From Pseudomonadota bacterium (lineage in GTDB: Bacteria; Myxococcota_A; UBA796; GCA-2862545): 64,000 bases of DNA. The DNA lies in the NCBI GenBank assembly GCA_023954855.1, contig JAGSGY010000007.1, positions 45,631 to 109,630 on the forward strand, in the 5' to 3' direction. Numbering within the stretch: position 1 is the stretch's first letter; each line of letters starts with the position of its first letter. The notes under the pieces were generated by a model. The model was not told the origin of the DNA. It saw only the letters and a list, made by a program, of their open reading frames with translations, and did no database searches. Shown here in pieces: positions 16,659 to 25,892 of the stretch. A program made the translations under genes and the position numbers.

Positions 16659-17818
16659 AGCCGGGCGAAGACCTCTGCGACGCGCTCGAAGTCGCTCATG
16701 CCGTTGTAGATCTGCGCTCCGACCCGTATCCACGCCCCTGAGGCGTTGGCACCAAGGTGCACCTCGATGTCGTGCTCGCGGCACAACGCCCAGCGTCTCT
16801 CGTGGACGTTGTCGACGTGAATGCCACAGTCCGGGAGCGGCACGGCGACCATCGTTCCGACCATCGACTCTGGGGTGATCAGCGTTGTTCCCCAGCGCTC
16901 GGCCAGGTGCTGTGCACCTCGCCAGACCAGGTCGTGGTTGTAGGCCACAATGGCGTCGAAGCCGATGCGCTTCAGCTCGGCGATCGCCAGGGGAGCGGTC
17001 AGGTGGTGGGAGGGGTCGCGAGTGCCGGCGAGGTCGAACTCGGCGGTGAACGACTGGCCGAACCCCCATGAGATCACCGCGGGGCGCACCTGGTCCTGGA
17101 GCTCGGGCCTCACCCAGAGGATGGCGCTCGAACGCGGGGTCCACATCCACTTGTGAAGGTTGCCGACGTACAGGTCTGCGCCGATGGCCTCGATGTCGAG
17201 GTGAATCGAACCGGGAGCGTGCGCCCCGTCTACGAGAAGCAGAACGCCGCGGTCCCGGCAGATGGCGGCGATCTCGGCGATGGGGAGAAGCAAGCCCGTG
17301 TCGGACGCGATGTGATCCACGATGGCGAGACGCGCTCCGTCGGGGAGGCCCTCGGCAAACGCGGCGACCGTCGCGCTCGGGTCGTCCACGGGGAAGGGAA
17401 GGGGGATGTGGGCTACCCGCAGGCCTCTGCGCTCGGCAAAGTGGTCTGCGGCGATGCGCACGCTGCCGTAGCCGAGGGTGGTGACCGCGACGGTGTCGCC
17501 CTCCGAGAGCAGTGGAGACTGCAGCACTGAGCTGATGGCTGAAGTGGCGTTGTCGACGAAGACGAGGTCCTCTCCGCGGGCACCGAGGAACTCCGCGACC
17601 GCCTGTGCAGCAGTGCGAATGCGGGGCTCGGGGGTGCCACCGACCTCTGTGAGCTCGTGTAGCAAGAAGCGTGATGGGTGGCGCTCAATCTCGACTTGTA
17701 CGGCTCGCTGGGCCTCGAGAATCGCGATCGGAGTCGCTCCCACCGTGCCGTGATTTAGGTAGGTAATGCTTGGATCGAGGTGCCAGCGCCCGCGCCAGCC
17801 AGGGCCAAAAAGCGTCAC
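16655..17818 (-). CDS. Class V aminotransferase-fold PLP enzyme (epimerase/lyase-like)
   Basis: A 387-residue PLP enzyme related to isopenicillin-N epimerase, cysteine desulfurase and the EgtE-type C-S lyases. The early motif YLNHGTVGATP (20-30), the PLP-ring Asp in LLVDGAHAPG (D197, H200) and the Schiff-base Lys in NLHKWMWTPR (K223) are all present. The active-site Cys loop of cysteine desulfurases is not evident, so an epimerase or lyase role is more likely than sulfur mobilisation. The start is GTG 17818 with a good AAGGAGAG site; an adjacent ATG (17820) is followed at once by a stop. It lies 19 bp downstream of the MATE gene, so the two are probably co-transcribed. Confidence 0.8.
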   Translation of the reverse strand: MTLFGPGWRGRWHLDPSITYLNHGTVGATPIAILEAQRAVQVEIERHPSRFLLHELTEVGGTPEPRIRTAAQAVAEFLGARGEDLVFVDNATSAISSVLQSPLLSEGDTVAVTTLGYGSVRIAADHFAERRGLRVAHIPLPFPVDDPSATVAAFAEGLPDGARLAIVDHIASDTGLLLPIAEIAAICRDRGVLLLVDGAHAPGSIHLDIEAIGADLYVGNLHKWMWTPRSSAILWVRPELQDQVRPAVISWGFGQSFTAEFDLAGTRDPSHHLTAPLAIAELKRIGFDAIVAYNHDLVWRGAQHLAERWGTTLITPESMVGTMVAVPLPDCGIHVDNVHERRWALCREHDIEVHLGANASGAWIRVGAQIYNGMSDFERVAEVFARL

Positions 17819-17837
17819 ATTCTCTCCTTCGTGGGCA

Positions 17838-19196
17838 TCATACGGCGTCGGGATTCACCCGCGTTCCACCTTGCTGAAGAACGAAGCGAAGCCGCGCCAT
17901 CAGGGCGAAGCAGACCACGACGAGGCCAAAGACCAGGCCCCACCAGACGCCCGCGGCCCCGTATCCACCCGGGAAGGTCAGCCACAGACCTACGGGCAGG
18001 CCGATCATCCAGTAGCCGAGCACATTCGCGAGGGTGGGAATGCGGATGTCGCCTGCGCCTCGGAGCACCCCAAACATGGTCACCTGCAGGCCATCGAAGA
18101 TCTGAAACGCCGCAGCGATAGGCAGGAGGGTGCTGGCGAGCTGGCGAACGGCTTCGTCCGGGGTGTAGATCGAGGCGAGCGGGTAGGGCAGCGTCCAGAA
18201 CACCGTGGCCGACACACTCATACCGAGGCCGCCCATCGCGACTGCAAGGATGGCGCTTCGCCTCCAGGGCAGGCCCGCGCCGATCAGGTTGCCGACTCTC
18301 GTCGCACCCGCCTGTGAGAGGCCAAGTGCGTACATGAAGGTCAGCGAGGCCAGGTTCAGGGCGGTGGAGTGTGCCGCCAGCTCGGTCTCGCCGAGCCAGC
18401 CGACGAAGATTCCGGACAGGTTGAAAGCCCAGACTTCGAGGCCCATCTGCAGTCCGAGCGGTACGCCGAGCGCCACGAGGGGCCACTGGGCGCGGAGCGA
18501 GAGGGCGTTGCCGATGCCTGGCCAGCTGTCGCGGATACGGTCGCGAACGAGCCAGAGGAGGAAGGCAAACATGAAGAGGTTGCAGAGCGCCGTGGCGATG
18601 CCGGAGCCGACGGCACCCATGCCTTCCCAGCCGAACGCGCCGTGGATGAGCACCAAGTCGAGACCGATGTTGAGGACGTTCGCGGCGAGAATGGCAATCG
18701 TGGCAGGCCGCATGACCTCGAAGCCCTGCAGCCAAGTTCGGACCGACGAAAAGGCGAGCGTGAATGGCAGTCCTGGTATGAGCGCCATGCAGTACGACGC
18801 GGCGATCGGCACCGCACCCTCGGGCTGGCCAAGTGCAGTTAGGCCCGGGCCGGCCAGTAGGTACCAGGGGACTAGCGGCACGACGAGCCACGCCGCGAGG
18901 CCTAGGGCACGGACCAGGGCCCGACCGACGGCATCTTGGTCACCGGCGCCGAAGGCTTGGCTGACCACCGGGTCTAGGGCCCGAAGCGTGCCGAGCGCGA
19001 CCACCAGCATTGAGAACGTCCAGATGTTGCCAATCGCGAGGGCGGCTAGCGCCTGATCGCCAAGCTGGCCCACGAGGATCGTGTCGGTGGTTCCCATGCC
19101 GACGAGCCCGACCATGCCAAGAGAGACCGGCCACGCGAGACGCCAGAGACGGGCGATCTCGCGGGCTGCGGTGGGCTCTTGCAGGGAGTGGGACAT
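17838..19196 (-). CDS. MATE-family multidrug/metabolite exporter
   Basis: A 452-residue inner-membrane antiporter with about 12 hydrophobic helices in two homologous halves. The N-terminal helix contains WPVSLGMVGLVGMGTTDTIL, matching the MATE start. A conserved-looking stretch in the second half (GLSQAGATRVGNLIGAG) matches the MATE QAGA-R-G-GAG pattern. Substrates of such pumps are cationic drugs, flavins or lipids. ATG 19196 is used; a TTG at 19232 would add 12 residues without a clear ribosome site. The downstream PLP enzyme suggests it might export a metabolite made by that enzyme, which is inference. Confidence 0.88.
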   Translation of the reverse strand: MSHSLQEPTAAREIARLWRLAWPVSLGMVGLVGMGTTDTILVGQLGDQALAALAIGNIWTFSMLVVALGTLRALDPVVSQAFGAGDQDAVGRALVRALGLAAWLVVPLVPWYLLAGPGLTALGQPEGAVPIAASYCMALIPGLPFTLAFSSVRTWLQGFEVMRPATIAILAANVLNIGLDLVLIHGAFGWEGMGAVGSGIATALCNLFMFAFLLWLVRDRIRDSWPGIGNALSLRAQWPLVALGVPLGLQMGLEVWAFNLSGIFVGWLGETELAAHSTALNLASLTFMYALGLSQAGATRVGNLIGAGLPWRRSAILAVAMGGLGMSVSATVFWTLPYPLASIYTPDEAVRQLASTLLPIAAAFQIFDGLQVTMFGVLRGAGDIRIPTLANVLGYWMIGLPVGLWLTFPGGYGAAGVWWGLVFGLVVVCFALMARLRFVLQQGGTRVNPDAV

Positions 19197-19257
19197 CGGG
19201 GCGCAGGTGCCGCGCGCCGCGGACGACGTCAAGCTTGGGAACGTCTGTTCCTGTCGC

Positions 19258-19923
19258 TCAGCGGGTGGTGATCCATTGCCAGGGGCCCCATGTGTCGGTG
19301 CAACGGGTCTGTTCGTAGCGCCAACTCGCGACGTTCCACGCGCTCAACTCGGCCTCTCCGACGGTCACGACTCTGCGCTCACCCTGACGCACCGAGACCC
19401 CCTGAAACTCGGTCGCGTAGGCTTGTTGGCTGCCGCAGTCCGCGGATCGAGCCGACCCGACGTCGTCGCCCACCGCCACTTCGAGGCCCGCCATGTCGAC
19501 GGCGGCGAGGGGCTCCGCCGACCAGTCCTTCGCCGCAAGCCAGAGGCCGTTCTCGCCGATCAGTGCGGCGGTGTCGTGTTCTCCAGCCCAACTGACCGAG
19601 CGATCATGCACGATCGAGACCTGTTCGCCCGACTGAAGCGTCAGGTCAGGGGTGACGTCCGCTCCGTCTGGGTCGCGCACGGTCCATCCGAGCCACGCCG
19701 AGCTGCCGTTCTCTTTCTGCACAATGACGGCCCGGCTCGACTGGGGGCAGGGGGTGCCGGGGCCTGTCCCCACGCCGAGGACTGTGCCGGTCGCTTCGTG
19801 CCTCGCCGCCTCCATCGCGGGCTCGTCGACGACGTCCTCATCGGCGAAGCAAAGCAGCACTTCGCCGTCGAGATCACCTGGCGGTGTGCAGGCGAACAGC
19901 AGCAATGCGAGAACCGGGCGCAT
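19258..19923 (-). CDS. Hypothetical lipoprotein
   Basis: A 221-residue predicted lipoprotein of unknown role. The signal is short, MRPVLALLLFAC, with the lipobox Cys at about residue 12 and Thr at +2. The mature part has paired Cys residues, including CTDTWGPW near the C-terminus, and no recognised domain; composition suggests a beta-rich extracytoplasmic protein. ATG 19923 is preceded by GGAGGT. It is divergent from the lipoprotein gene at 20002, and the two share a 78-bp promoter region. Confidence 0.7.
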   Translation of the reverse strand: MRPVLALLLFACTPPGDLDGEVLLCFADEDVVDEPAMEAARHEATGTVLGVGTGPGTPCPQSSRAVIVQKENGSSAWLGWTVRDPDGADVTPDLTLQSGEQVSIVHDRSVSWAGEHDTAALIGENGLWLAAKDWSAEPLAAVDMAGLEVAVGDDVGSARSADCGSQQAYATEFQGVSVRQGERRVVTVGEAELSAWNVASWRYEQTRCTDTWGPWQWITTR

Positions 19924-20001
19924 GAGACCTCCGTCAAATCCACGGTATCCGGCCTTGTGCTTGCCGTCGTGCATCAGCTATCAGCAGTAGGAGGAGTCTC
20001 T

Positions 20002-20655
20002 ATGCGCACATCGTTTTTGGTTTTCGCTCTCATGCTGTCCGCCTGTGATGGCGAGGGCAGTGCTGTCTCTGTGACCGGAAAGGCCGTTCCGGACTTCTTT
20101 CCCTTCGATGGGGCCGAGCGTAGCTGGACCTTCGAGAGCGACACGGAGCTCGAACACCGCATGGTCGGCGTGATGAACCCCGAGAAGGAGTTGATCAACG
20201 ATGGTGCCACCGAGGTCATCACGGTGGACTACAGCCTGGTCTGCGTGGACGAGGATGACACCACCTGCACCGGCAGCGACTACCGCACCGTGCGGATGAG
20301 CTCAGATGCTGGCAATGGCGTGCTGCTCTACGGCATCTCGGTCAATGGCGGCGACGAGCTGACCTTCGACCCGCCGGCTGTGCTCGGCGATCGCAGCGCC
20401 CTCATCGACGAAGAGTGGGTCACCGAGACGGGCGGAACGACCATCACCTCGAAGTTCACCGGATCCGAGGACTGCGCGATCCGTTGGACCGATGAGTGGA
20501 ACGACTGCATCGTGCTCGAGATCGACGATGGTGGTGCCAACACCGGGATCGCCGGCACGATCTGGGCCGTGGCCAGCTACAACATGGTCGCGATGCAGAT
20601 CGGTGCAGACACGGGCCGTTGGGAGCTCTCCTCGGCGACCTTTGTCGCTGAGTAG
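20002..20655 (+). CDS. Hypothetical lipoprotein
   Basis: A 217-residue predicted lipoprotein. The signal is MRTSFLVFALMLSAC, with the Cys at 15 followed by Asp, which under the E. coli Lol rule would mean inner-membrane retention; whether that rule applies here is unknown. The mature chain is acidic and Thr-rich, with a Cys pair in VCVDEDDTTC and a second pair in the C-terminal half (DCAIRW, NDCIVLEI). No domain recognised. ATG 20002 has a strong GGAGGAG site. Confidence 0.72.
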   Translation: MRTSFLVFALMLSACDGEGSAVSVTGKAVPDFFPFDGAERSWTFESDTELEHRMVGVMNPEKELINDGATEVITVDYSLVCVDEDDTTCTGSDYRTVRMSSDAGNGVLLYGISVNGGDELTFDPPAVLGDRSALIDEEWVTETGGTTITSKFTGSEDCAIRWTDEWNDCIVLEIDDGGANTGIAGTIWAVASYNMVAMQIGADTGRWELSSATFVAE

Positions 20656-20774
20656 GCCGCTTCGTCGGGGTCGAACGCGCCCCGCCGCCTGCTAGTCTCT
20701 CGAAGATCTCGACTTTCACTCGAATGTCATGCCTCTTGGCGCGTCTCTGGTGCAGGTCAAGAAGGGAGACCCTC

Positions 20775-21935
20775 ATGCGCTCAATGCTCCTCGTCGCCGT
20801 CGGACTCGCCGCCGCCGCCTGTGCCCCGAACACCTCCGTGCAGGTGTTGCACCCCGCGGACGTGACGGTTCCCGGCCACATCCAGAAGGTGGCGGTCATC
20901 GACCGCTCCTCGCCCGACAACGTCGGCGGAAACGTGCTCGGCGCCATCGAGGGCGTGCTCACTGGCGAGGGCATCATGGCCGATCGCGAGGGACGCGTCT
21001 CGGCGGTGAACCAGCTCGCGTGGACGCTGCGCGAAGGGGACCGCTACGAGGTCTTGGTCCCCAACGTCACGCCTCAGTCGGTCGACTCCGGGGTGTTCGA
21101 CCGCCAGATGACCTGGCAGAAGGCGAAGCAGCTCTGCAAGAAGCACGACTGCGACGCGATCATTGCCCTCGAGGCCTTTGACTCAGACACCGACGTGCTC
21201 AACCTCAACGACGGTGCACCACTGCGTCACCTCGAGGACGGCAGCGCGATCTACGGGGCCCGCCGCGAGACCCGCGTGATGGCCTCGTGGCGGCTGTACG
21301 ACACGACCTCCAAGTCGGTCATCGACGAGCAGCGCGACCGCAGCTACGGCCGCAACTGGGACAATGAGGGCTCCAGTGTCTCGGCGGCCCGCCGGGGTCT
21401 GCCACTGTTCGACGACACCGTGAAGACGCTGGGTACTCAGGCTGGCTCGGCCTACGGCAATCGCATCAGCCCAAGCTGGCGCTGGGAGAGTCGCAGCTGG
21501 TTCTCGAAGGGTAGTCCCGATCTCAAGCAGGCCAAGCGCTACGTCAGGGCCGGCGACTGGGAGGGCGCCGCGGGCATCTGGCGGCGCATGCTCGAGTCCG
21601 ACAACCCGAAGGAGATCGGCAAGGCCAAGTTCAACCTGGCCCTGTACAACGAGCGTAAGGGCAACCTGCGCAAGGCCCTGAAGCTCGCTCGAGCCGCTGC
21701 GGTCGCGGTGCCCAAGTCCCGGACCCGGAGCTACATCTATGTGCTCGAGCGGCGTGTCCGTGACCAGGAGCGTCTCGAGCAGCAAATGGCCGAAGCTGAG
21801 GAGGGCCGCAAGGCCGCCGAGGCCGAAGAAGCCCGCAAGGCAGCCGAGCCGAAGCCGACGTCACGTCCGACGACCAAGCCTCGCCCGAGCCCCAGCACTT
21901 CGGGCGGCCGTCCCCCGGTGTCCAAGGGTCGCTAG
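20775..21935 (+). CDS. DUF6340-like lipoprotein
   Basis: A 386-residue predicted lipoprotein. The lipobox LAAAAC places Cys at about 16. The body resembles DUF6340-type proteins: an early KVAVIDRSS strand, a central KHDCDAIIALEAFDSDTDV motif, and a TPR-like helical region (about 250-335, with YVRAGDWEGAAGIW). The last 60 residues are a charged Glu/Ala/Arg coiled coil followed by a Pro/Ser/Thr-rich tail, perhaps a cell-wall or surface linker. ATG 20775 follows GGGAGACC. A strong terminator (21951-21983) follows the stop, so the gene ends its transcription unit. Confidence 0.7.
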   Translation: MRSMLLVAVGLAAAACAPNTSVQVLHPADVTVPGHIQKVAVIDRSSPDNVGGNVLGAIEGVLTGEGIMADREGRVSAVNQLAWTLREGDRYEVLVPNVTPQSVDSGVFDRQMTWQKAKQLCKKHDCDAIIALEAFDSDTDVLNLNDGAPLRHLEDGSAIYGARRETRVMASWRLYDTTSKSVIDEQRDRSYGRNWDNEGSSVSAARRGLPLFDDTVKTLGTQAGSAYGNRISPSWRWESRSWFSKGSPDLKQAKRYVRAGDWEGAAGIWRRMLESDNPKEIGKAKFNLALYNERKGNLRKALKLARAAAVAVPKSRTRSYIYVLERRVRDQERLEQQMAEAEEGRKAAEAEEARKAAEPKPTSRPTTKPRPSPSTSGGRPPVSKGR

Positions 21936-21950
21936 AGCGCAAATTCGAGG

Positions 21951-21983
21951 GGCCCGCAGCGTCGATGACCTGCGGGCCTTTCT
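21951..21983 (+). terminator. Rho-independent terminator after the DUF6340-like gene
   Basis: A perfect 9-bp stem, GGCCCGCAG (21951-21959) with CTGCGGGCC (21970-21978), closes a 10-nt loop and is followed by TTTCT. Confidence 0.8.
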
Positions 21984-22034
21984 GCGTCTGGACGCGATGG
22001 TCTGTCCGCGACTACTGTGCGGGCGGAGGTGCGG

Positions 22035-24065
22035 GTGAGTGACTTGGAGCGGGCGCGTGAAGGCTTTGGTCAGCTCGATGTGGATGAGGCGACTGCACAG
22101 GCCGCCCTCGAGAACCTGACCCGCTGGCTCTCCGAGCCCGAGTTCGCAGGCGATGCGGTCGCCGTGCGAGCCCTCATTGCTTCGGGCAAGTTCGATGAAC
22201 TGGTCGACGCCTTTCGTCGGGTGCTTCCCTTCGGCACGGGCGGGCGACGTGGACGCGTGGGGCTCGGGCCGAACCGCTTCAATCCGTACACGCTGACCGC
22301 ATCGGCTCAGGGACACGCGGAGTGGCTTCGCGCTCAGCACGAAGGGCCGCTGTCCGTCGTGATCACCTGGGATGTTCGCCGCTTCGACGACCTCGGCGGA
22401 GTGATGGCGCCGGGGGAGCATCCCCTGTCAGGCTGGACGAGTCGGGCCTTCGGCTATCTTGCCGCTCGGGTGTACGCAGCCGCGGGTATCGACGTCTGGG
22501 TGCTGCCACTGGACGCAGACCGCGTGATGTCGACGCCCGAGCTTTCGCACGCCATCCGCGTATTGAACGCGAGCGGCGGACTGATGGTCAGCGCGTCGCA
22601 CAACCCCCCAGATGACAACGGTGCGAAGGTCTACGACGACCTCGGCGGTCAGCTCGTTCCCCCCTTTGACGAGCAGGTTCTACTCGCGGTCGCCGCGGTG
22701 AGCGCGGTGAAGCTGCTCACCTGGGATGAGGCCATCGCCGCTGGCCGCATTCACTTCATCGGTGATGAGGTACGCACGGCCTACCAAGACGCGGTGTTGG
22801 CGGCTTCACAGGCGGACGCACGCAATCTTCGCGTCGCGTTCTCGCCCCTCCATGGTGCGGGTCTGTACTCCGTGGTCCCCGTGCTCGAGCGCGCCGGCTT
22901 CGACGTCGTCCTCGTCGAGGAGCAGTGCAGTCCCGACGGGGCCTTTCCGACCGTTCCGTTTCGCGCGCCCAATCCAGAAGTGCCGTCGGCTCTCGAGCTC
23001 GGCATCGACGCGGCGGAGCGGGCTGGCGCCCAGCTTCTTCTCGCCACGGATCCGGATGCGGACCGCATCGGCGCGGTGGTCAAGCACGGCGGTGACTGGG
23101 TCGGGTTGGACGGGAATGCCATCGCCGCGCTGGTCGTTGACCACGCCCTACGAAGTGGCCGCCGTGGACTCGTCGTTCGCACCGAGGTGACCACGTCGCT
23201 GGTCTCCCGCCTTGCAGAAGCGGCAGGCGTACCGTTGGTGGACGACCTACTCGTGGGTTTCAAGTACATCGGCGAGCTGTTGGCCGAGCGCGACGAACCG
23301 TTTCTCGCCGGTGTCGAAGAGTCGCATGGCGTGCTGGTCACCCGCGAGATGCGCGACAAGGATGCAGCGGGTGGGGCCCTTTACCTCGCCGAGTCCGCCG
23401 CTCTAGAGCGCGAGCAGGGCCGAACCCTCGTGGACCGGTTGAACGACCTGTTTGCGGAGCACGGACGCCACCACAACCGGCTGGCCTCCCTCGTCATGGA
23501 GGGAGCGACCGGGCAACAGCGCATCGCGGATGTGCTCGAAGCCTTTCGCTCCGACCCTCCCGCTGAGATTGCCGGACGCAAAGTCCAAGCGTTTCGCGAC
23601 CGGCAAGATCCAAGCGATCCGCGCGGGCCGATCCGCTGCGCGACAGACCTAGCGTCGCGCAATGTCCTCGTCTTCGAGCTCGATGGGGCGCGCGTGGTGC
23701 TTCGGCCGTCAGGCACGGAGCCCAAGGTGAAGATCTACACCGAGGTGGTTGGCGGACAGGCCGTAGATGCCCTCGCCCTCGAGCGTGCGCTTGTCGGTGT
23801 CGCCCTCGAGAGGGTGGGTGTCGATCTGCCCCGCTGGGCCCTGGCGATCTCTTCGTTGGTGTCGGTCGAGCGGCGGATCCACTTCGTACGGACCGTCCTG
23901 CCCGCGGTCTGCGCATCGCCCGAGCCCGGGGCGGAGCTAGACCGTCAGCTCGCCTTCATCGGGGAGGGAGCTGCGGCTCTATTCGCCGATGCGGTCGGAG
24001 AGTGGGCCCTAGAGAACCCGACGCGTGCAGAGGTTCACGCCCTGTTTCAGTCTTCGCGGCGGTAG
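22035..24065 (+). CDS. Alpha-D-phosphohexomutase (phosphoglucomutase/phosphomannomutase)
   Basis: A 676-residue cytoplasmic enzyme interconverting hexose 1- and 6-phosphates. The phosphoserine loop is VSASHNPPDDNG (active Ser about 187), the metal loop DPDADR (about 339-344), the sugar-specificity loop GVEESHG, and the phosphate-binding loop RPSGTEPK (about 556-563). It is about 100 residues longer than PgcA-type enzymes, with extra sequence at both ends including an unrecognised C-terminal helical tail (about 580-676). GTG 22035 is chosen because GGAGGT lies just upstream; GTG 22017 is an alternative. The product could feed lipopolysaccharide or glycogen synthesis. It overlaps the convergent lipoprotein gene by 19 bp. 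Confidence 0.9.
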   Translation: MSDLERAREGFGQLDVDEATAQAALENLTRWLSEPEFAGDAVAVRALIASGKFDELVDAFRRVLPFGTGGRRGRVGLGPNRFNPYTLTASAQGHAEWLRAQHEGPLSVVITWDVRRFDDLGGVMAPGEHPLSGWTSRAFGYLAARVYAAAGIDVWVLPLDADRVMSTPELSHAIRVLNASGGLMVSASHNPPDDNGAKVYDDLGGQLVPPFDEQVLLAVAAVSAVKLLTWDEAIAAGRIHFIGDEVRTAYQDAVLAASQADARNLRVAFSPLHGAGLYSVVPVLERAGFDVVLVEEQCSPDGAFPTVPFRAPNPEVPSALELGIDAAERAGAQLLLATDPDADRIGAVVKHGGDWVGLDGNAIAALVVDHALRSGRRGLVVRTEVTTSLVSRLAEAAGVPLVDDLLVGFKYIGELLAERDEPFLAGVEESHGVLVTREMRDKDAAGGALYLAESAALEREQGRTLVDRLNDLFAEHGRHHNRLASLVMEGATGQQRIADVLEAFRSDPPAEIAGRKVQAFRDRQDPSDPRGPIRCATDLASRNVLVFELDGARVVLRPSGTEPKVKIYTEVVGGQAVDALALERALVGVALERVGVDLPRWALAISSLVSVERRIHFVRTVLPAVCASPEPGAELDRQLAFIGEGAAALFADAVGEWALENPTRAEVHALFQSSRR

Positions 24066-24901
24066 AAGGCCAGCGCGAAGAACGGCAGCAAGATCATCGC
24101 GGGACCGCCAGCGTAGTCGCCGAGACGCGCGCGACGGCGGAGCTCTTGCTCGGCCTGGGCTCCGCAGGACAGGCAGTCGCCGTCGTCCGCGGCCTGCGCG
24201 ACGATACGCACCGTGTCGGGCGTCGAGCTGAAGGTGCCGTCGTTGACGACGAGCTCGACCGTGTAGTTGCCAGCGACATCGGCCGTAAACCGCGGCGATG
24301 CGGAGGTGGTGCTCGAGAGCGAGGCGCCGCTTCCCGACGCGGTGCTCACAAAGCGCCACGCGTAGGTCAGTGAGTCGCCATCGGGGTCGTAGCTACCGGT
24401 TCCGTTGAGCTGGACAGTGTCGCCCTCGTTCACGGATTGGTCGGCTCCGGCGTAGGCGATCGGGATGTCGTTGGGTGCTGTGGCCGTGATCTCCACGGTG
24501 TCCGTGGCACTCTCTGTCCCGTCATCGACGGTGAGCTCGACGACGAAGGTGCCCTCGGTGTCGGCCCAGAAGCTCGGGGACTCGGTTCCCGAGTTGATGA
24601 TGCTCGTGCCCGATGCGGAGGGCGTGCTCACAAACTCCCAGCTAAACGCCAGAGTGTCGCCGTCTTCATCAAAAGAGGCGCTGCCATCGAGATCCACGAC
24701 GTCGGTGACGCCGACATCCTGATCGGGACCGGCGTCAGCCAAGGGTGCGAAGTTGCCCGTGTCCGGCTCTTCCGTGTCAACCAGACCGCTGTCCTCGAGA
24801 TCGGGGCCCGAGTCCTCTTCGCCGAGGGTCGTGCCATCGATGGGAGTGAACTCAGGGGTGCAGCCCATCGCGAGGAGGATGAGCAGGAGCGAGCGGGTCA
24901 T
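24047..24901 (-). CDS. Lipoprotein with two PKD domains and C-terminal membrane/basic tail
   Basis: A 284-residue surface protein. The lipobox LLAMGC puts the Cys at about 14, followed by an acidic Asp/Ser/Glu linker. Two PKD-type domains follow (about 50-135 and 140-232). Each starts with a PxAxAGxDQ phrase (PLADAGPDQD; PIAYAGADQS), carries the DxDGDxLxxxW core and ends TVEI/TVRI. The C-terminus has DCLSCG, a short hydrophobic helix ILLPFFALAFY and a terminal RRED. This resembles bacterial C-terminal sorting tails, although no named class matches exactly. Having both an N-terminal lipid anchor and a C-terminal helix is unusual. ATG 24901 has a GGAG site. Confidence 0.8.
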   Translation of the reverse strand: MTRSLLLILLAMGCTPEFTPIDGTTLGEEDSGPDLEDSGLVDTEEPDTGNFAPLADAGPDQDVGVTDVVDLDGSASFDEDGDTLAFSWEFVSTPSASGTSIINSGTESPSFWADTEGTFVVELTVDDGTESATDTVEITATAPNDIPIAYAGADQSVNEGDTVQLNGTGSYDPDGDSLTYAWRFVSTASGSGASLSSTTSASPRFTADVAGNYTVELVVNDGTFSSTPDTVRIVAQAADDGDCLSCGAQAEQELRRRARLGDYAGGPAMILLPFFALAFYRRED

Positions 24902-24938
24902 GAAGTCTCCGAAGATCCGGGGCAGCATAGCATTTCGA

Positions 24939-25892
24939 TCAGCCCTCCGTCTGCTCGACGCGCGGGCTGGCGTCAATCGGCTCAAAGACCGCGATGCCGG
25001 CGACTTTCCAGTTCTTGTAGGTGCTCAGGAGCTTCAGGTACCAGACAAGGTCGTGATCACGCACTCGACGGCTCTTCTTCATTCGCGTGGCGTGGCGTAG
25101 AGTCCGAGTCGACTCGGTGGGTCCATCGAAGACAAAGCCCACATGCGTGATCCAGATCGGCTTGTAGGAGCGATCTTCGCGAACGGCGGCGATGATGCTG
25201 CCAGGGCGCAGCGTGGGCGCAGCCTCGATGGCTTGTTCTAGTGGAAGGACGTTGAGGCGCATCGGTCCGACCGGCAGTTCCTCGTCGCTGTGGGCGAAGT
25301 TGGCTCGGCCTGCCCAGTTCTTCCAGAGCTTCTCGTCAACCGTGCGCTCCATCTGTACGACGTCACCGTAATCGGCAGTGGTGTCGCGAATCCATCCAGA
25401 CGCCAGGTTGTCTGGGAGCCATTGGAGCTCCATGAAGTGGCGGCGGTGCGTGTACGACGGCGAGCCTGCATAGCGGATGTCGAGTCGGACCTCTGCGGCG
25501 TGCTCGGGGTCGCCTGCGAGCGACAGCGCAAGTACCTCTTCCACGAAAGTCAGGCAGTCGTACATGTCGTAGCGAACGAGTGGGTCGAGGTCAGAGCCCA
25601 TTCCCTCACCCAACGGGTCGTCGTGATGGGGGCGGTCCAGCATGGTCGCCGAGATGGCGTCCATGCGCTGTGCCAGGGACTGATCTCGAGATTCCATCAC
25701 GAGCTGTCGTAGGCCCTCGGGCAGGGCTCCCACCGGCTGAACATCGTAGGTGGGGAGGGACGGAACGCCCTCCACTGTGGTGTCGGCTTCAGGTGCTTCG
25801 GTCGCTTCGGGCGCGGCATCGCCCTCTTGGAAAGGCGTGCTCTCGGCGGGCTGGGCGGCTGCTACGAGCAGCGTCAGCGCGAGAAGAATCAC
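24939..25892 (-). CDS. DUF1460 N-acetylmuramoyl-L-alanine amidase-like protein
   Basis: A 317-residue exported protein of the DUF1460 family, an NlpC/P60-like cysteine peptidase fold associated with peptidoglycan amidase activity. A signal peptide spans about 1-14, followed by an acidic Glu/Ala/Pro linker to about 45. The putative nucleophile is Cys 113 in YDCLTFVEEVLAL, and the catalytic His is 250 in WITHVGFV. The start GTG 25892 overlaps the stop of the DUF4388 gene (GTGA), so translation is coupled. Expected site of action is the periplasm. Confidence 0.8.
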   Translation of the reverse strand: MILLALTLLVAAAQPAESTPFQEGDAAPEATEAPEADTTVEGVPSLPTYDVQPVGALPEGLRQLVMESRDQSLAQRMDAISATMLDRPHHDDPLGEGMGSDLDPLVRYDMYDCLTFVEEVLALSLAGDPEHAAEVRLDIRYAGSPSYTHRRHFMELQWLPDNLASGWIRDTTADYGDVVQMERTVDEKLWKNWAGRANFAHSDEELPVGPMRLNVLPLEQAIEAAPTLRPGSIIAAVREDRSYKPIWITHVGFVFDGPTESTRTLRHATRMKKSRRVRDHDLVWYLKLLSTYKNWKVAGIAVFEPIDASPRVEQTEG

